Below are positions 39,562 to 40,986 of a stretch of DNA of 40,986 nucleotides, in pieces. Origin of the DNA: an uncultured Bacilli bacterium (GTDB lineage: Bacteria > Bacillota_I > Bacilli_A > RF39 > UBA660); the NCBI GenBank assembly GCA_944332715.1, contig CALVKN010000008.1, forward strand, positions 1 through 40,986, given 5' to 3'. The translations under genes were made by a program, and so were the position numbers. Position 1 is the first letter of the stretch. Every line of letters begins with the position of its first letter. A model generated the notes under the pieces. That model was not told the origin of the DNA. It did not search any database and saw only the letters and a program-made list of their open reading frames with translations.

Positions 39562-39660
39562 TATATCAGCTCAATAATAATTCTATCAAATTATAAGGGA
39601 AAAGTCTATAAATGTATGGCAATCAATAAAAATAATTATGCAGTTATAATAAATATGTAA

Positions 39661-39966
39661 CATTTATTCCAATTTACCATCAAAATTTCAGTAACCAATA
39701 ATAGATTAGAATTTACCAAACAGTTAATTGCTAAAAATAAAAACAATCTTACAATATTTGAATATAGCCTAGCTAAGGCAATTATCCGACATAACTTAAT
39801 TAAACCTTATACACCTAAACATAATGGTAAGGTCGAAAGAAGTCAACAGAAGGATAATAAACAGTTTTATGTTACTCGCCACCTTTATTCAAATGAAGAT
39901 GCCAATAAAGAGTTGCAACCATATTTAAAAAAATATAATAATTTCTCTATGCACATACTTAATTAA
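39661..39966 (+). pseudogene. Remnant of a DDE (integrase-core) transposase
   Basis: A plus-strand reading frame without a usable start encodes the C-terminal end of an integrase-core transposase of the IS3/IS481-like group. It keeps RHNLIKPYTPKHNGKVERS, QFYVTRHLYS and KYNNFSMHIL, which match the usual IKPYTPRHNGKVERSH...FY...NNFPMRPL. The second catalytic Asp, normally TDNGxEF, is changed to TNNRLEF, so the active site is broken; the Glu of KVERS is kept. The N-terminal half is missing. This is a dead fragment, pointing to past IS insertion beside the polymer locus. Confidence 0.8.
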
Positions 39967-39990
39967 AAATCTTAAACTGAAGTACTTCAT

Positions 39991-40016
39991 GATTATTTTA
40001 ACAAGTCAAAATAATC
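39991..40016. repeat. Perfect 9-bp inverted repeat
   Basis: GATTATTTT and AAAATAATC flank an 8-base loop 25 bases after the transposase remnant. There is no T-run after it on either strand. It could be an end or transcription stop of the lost IS. Confidence 0.6.
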
Positions 40017-40113
40017 TATAGTTGGTTTGTCATTACTTTGTCACTTTTATTTGACAAAACTACAATAAAAGAATTAACGTTTAATTTCTAATATGATTTA
40101 ATTGTTAATTTTA

Positions 40114-40326
40114 CTAAACCTTTTTTGAAATTTGACAATATAACTTTTCATACGCATCATAAATTCTAGATAATCCTTCATCTAAAGATTCAAAATCATA
40201 TTCAGTTTTACAATATGAGCAAGTAAAAACATAATTATCAACATAAACACCCTTGCCTTGAATAATTTTGTCTTTTCAACTCTTACATTACCAGTAATTT
40301 CTTAATCACAATAAAAAACAGTACAT
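40114..40326 (-). pseudogene. Frameshifted YgiT/MqsA-like zinc-finger remnant
   Basis: Read on the minus strand from ATG 40324-40326 across two frameshifts and one in-frame stop, the segment gives MYCFYCD, then EITGNVRVEK, then DKIIQGKGVYVDNYVF and TCSYCKTEYDF, ending ISKKV. Two CxxC pairs separated by a beta-rich I-Q-G-K-G-V/V-D-N-Y stretch resemble the N-terminal zinc finger of YgiT/MqsA-type antitoxins. The last part from about 40262 down to 40114 is open. Without the HTH domain it cannot be a full antitoxin. The family call is tentative; the frameshifts are directly visible. Confidence 0.55.
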
Positions 40327-40367
40327 CTTTTCTATTTATTTAACTCCTCTGAACTCTATTTAACTCA

Positions 40368-40408
40368 GCCACCATTAAAATTTATTTATTTTTAATGGTG
40401 GCTTTTAT
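40368..40408 (+). terminator. Terminator-like hairpin
   Basis: A 13-bp perfect stem GCCACCATTAAAA/TTTTAATGGTGGC (40368-40380 with 40390-40402) followed by TTTTAT on the plus strand. In the minus direction it comes just after the small secreted protein gene but has no T-run, so it may serve either way. Confidence 0.6.
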
Positions 40409-40426
40409 AAAATAAAATTTTGTAAA

Positions 40427-40600
40427 CTATTTCATAATATAATTGCCATACGTATCCCTCTTATCAGTTCCAGTCCAAACAATTAAATCTCTTCTACAGC
40501 CTACTACTCCTCCATGATGGGAACAACAGCCTCTTTGGGCAAATGCTGTCACTGGGAACATACATATAAATAAAATCACAATAATTAAAATTTTCTTCAT
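40427..40600 (-). CDS. Small secreted Cys/His-rich protein
   Basis: A 57-residue protein too short for usual gene finders. Residues 1-21 are a signal peptide (MKKILIIVILFICMFPVTAFA) with an AFA cleavage site; the mature part begins QRGCCSHHGG and contains a third Cys in VVGC. The CCSHHGG motif recurs in small exported proteins of many bacteria, where it usually opens a longer Cys-rich tail; here the tail is short and ends GNYIMK. AAGGAAGG lies about seven bases before the ATG, and a strong promoter lies upstream. Function is unknown; metal binding is plausible from the Cys/His set. Confidence 0.75.
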   Translation of the reverse strand: MKKILIIVILFICMFPVTAFAQRGCCSHHGGVVGCRRDLIVWTGTDKRDTYGNYIMK

Positions 40601-40629
40601 AATATTGCCTTCCTTTACAACTTGTAAAT

Positions 40630-40658
40630 ATTATATCAAATCTACTAATTCTTGTCAT
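40630..40658 (-). promoter_or_regulatory. Promoter of the small secreted protein gene
   Basis: ATGACA (40653-40658), a 17-base spacer and TATAAT (40630-40635) with an upstream TG. It sits directly after the ATPase terminator. Confidence 0.7.
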
Positions 40659-40662
40659 TATC

Positions 40663-40691
40663 AAAAAAATAATCTGTATAAAACACAGATT
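40663..40691 (-). terminator. Terminator after the P-type ATPase gene
   Basis: AATCTGT/ACAGATT stem (40671-40677 with 40685-40691) followed by seven T's in the minus direction. It overlaps the ATPase stop codon. Confidence 0.8.
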
Positions 40692-40986
40692 ACTTATCTT
40701 TAAATAGCCATACAATAAGCGGCTTAAATAATTCAAGTACAATAAACGATGCAAAATTAACAAGCATTACAAAGACAAATTGAGAAATGCTAATAATTTC
40801 CAAACCAAATAACCGACCTACCGGTGTAAAGAAGACAATAAGTTGAATTATAAATAATATTAAAATGCCTATATTTAAATACTTATTAGATAGTATTCCC
40901 TTCTCATATATTTGTTCTTTTAGACTTCGACAGTTATAAGCAAAAACAAATTCATTAATTACTATACTAAATAAGGCCAGAGTTTG
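40690..40986 (-). CDS. P-type cation (calcium-type) ATPase, C-terminal end only
   Basis: The last 98 codons of a gene cut by the right edge of the window. The visible part, from TLALFSIVINEFVFAYNCRS through SNKYLNIGILILFIIQL to a final helix, matches the Cation_ATPase_C domain (membrane helices M8-M10) of P2-type calcium-transporting ATPases; FAYNCRS corresponds to the conserved HAFNCRS. The catalytic DKTG and nucleotide-binding parts lie outside. The ion cannot be fixed from this portion, but calcium or Mn/Ca export is the usual role. Confidence 0.85.
   Translation of the reverse strand, partial: QTLALFSIVINEFVFAYNCRSLKEQIYEKGILSNKYLNIGILILFIIQLIVFFTPVGRLFGLEIISISQFVFVMLVNFASFIVLELFKPLIVWLFKDK

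Larger units (their letters stand above)
39562..40426. other. Decayed intergenic stretch at the edge of the polymer locus
   Basis: These 865 bases hold no intact gene. They contain the promoter area of the flippase gene, a transposase remnant, a frameshifted zinc-finger remnant, inverted repeats and a terminator-like hairpin. At 40026-40058, TTTGTCA occurs twice (40026 and 40037) and TGACAAA once inverted (40052), which may be a leftover IS end. No RNA gene is seen. Confidence 0.7.

Noticed and set aside
40494-40763. A minus-strand open frame of 89 codons
   Set aside because: It runs in another frame across the small secreted protein gene, its promoter and the ATPase terminator, has no ribosome site and codes for no recognisable sequence; the 57-residue frame has signal peptide, site and promoter.

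Overview
The window is AT-rich chromosomal DNA from a low-GC Gram-positive bacterium (Bacillota). RNase J, RNase Y, a short PcrA and LigA, FtsY, a TagO/TagGH wall-polymer system and AGGAGG-type ribosome sites all point there. TGA is used as a stop and Trp is TGG, so this is code 11, not the Mycoplasma code. The style (very A/T-rich, SipW/TasA-like surface protein, large CDP-glycerol-type polymer locus) resembles uncultured gut Bacilli such as RF39 or Erysipelotrichia relatives; that placement is inference.

Left end (1-1720): a secreted, TasA-like surface protein on the minus strand. Its last part (210-320) has a sudden A-poor, NNY-rich composition and is followed by strong palindromes, like the variable region of a diversity-generating retroelement (DGR) target. 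No reverse transcriptase or template repeat lies in the window; if present, they would sit left of base 1.

1724-10266: one minus-strand operon, pcrA - sugar nucleotidyltransferase - ligA - small membrane protein - solute-binding/degenerate GGDEF sensor - yihY, with a promoter before pcrA and a terminator after yihY. 10281-14895: ftsY (minus) diverges from the RNase J gene (plus), which converges on the RNase Y gene (minus) over a shared terminator. 14862-16245: an isolated AAA/DUF4143 ATPase gene with its own promoter and terminator, bordered by 32-bp tandem repeats.

16283-39561: a 23-kb minus-strand cell-surface polymer locus. Read in the direction of transcription it encodes a Wzx-type flippase, an O-antigen-ligase/GT2 fusion, GT32, GT4, TagO, three CDP-glycerol-type polymer transferases, a membrane acyltransferase, a pyruvyltransferase-like protein, a TarI/IspD-like cytidylyltransferase with an extended SDR, the TagGH ABC exporter, an O-antigen-ligase/TagA fusion, UDP-GlcNAc 2-epimerase and a GT39-like membrane transferase. 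Internal terminators and promoters split it into at least three or four transcription units. TagO plus MnaA/TagA would make the GlcNAc-ManNAc lipid linkage unit, the polymer transferases would extend it with CDP-activated units, and TagGH would export it; the flippase and two ligase/polymerase-like proteins suggest a second, Wzx-dependent product or a hybrid polymer.

Right end (39562-40986): a decayed stretch with an IS transposase remnant, a frameshifted zinc-finger (YgiT-like) remnant and inverted repeats, then a tiny secreted Cys/His-rich protein with its own promoter, and the C-terminal end of a P-type cation ATPase cut by the window edge.
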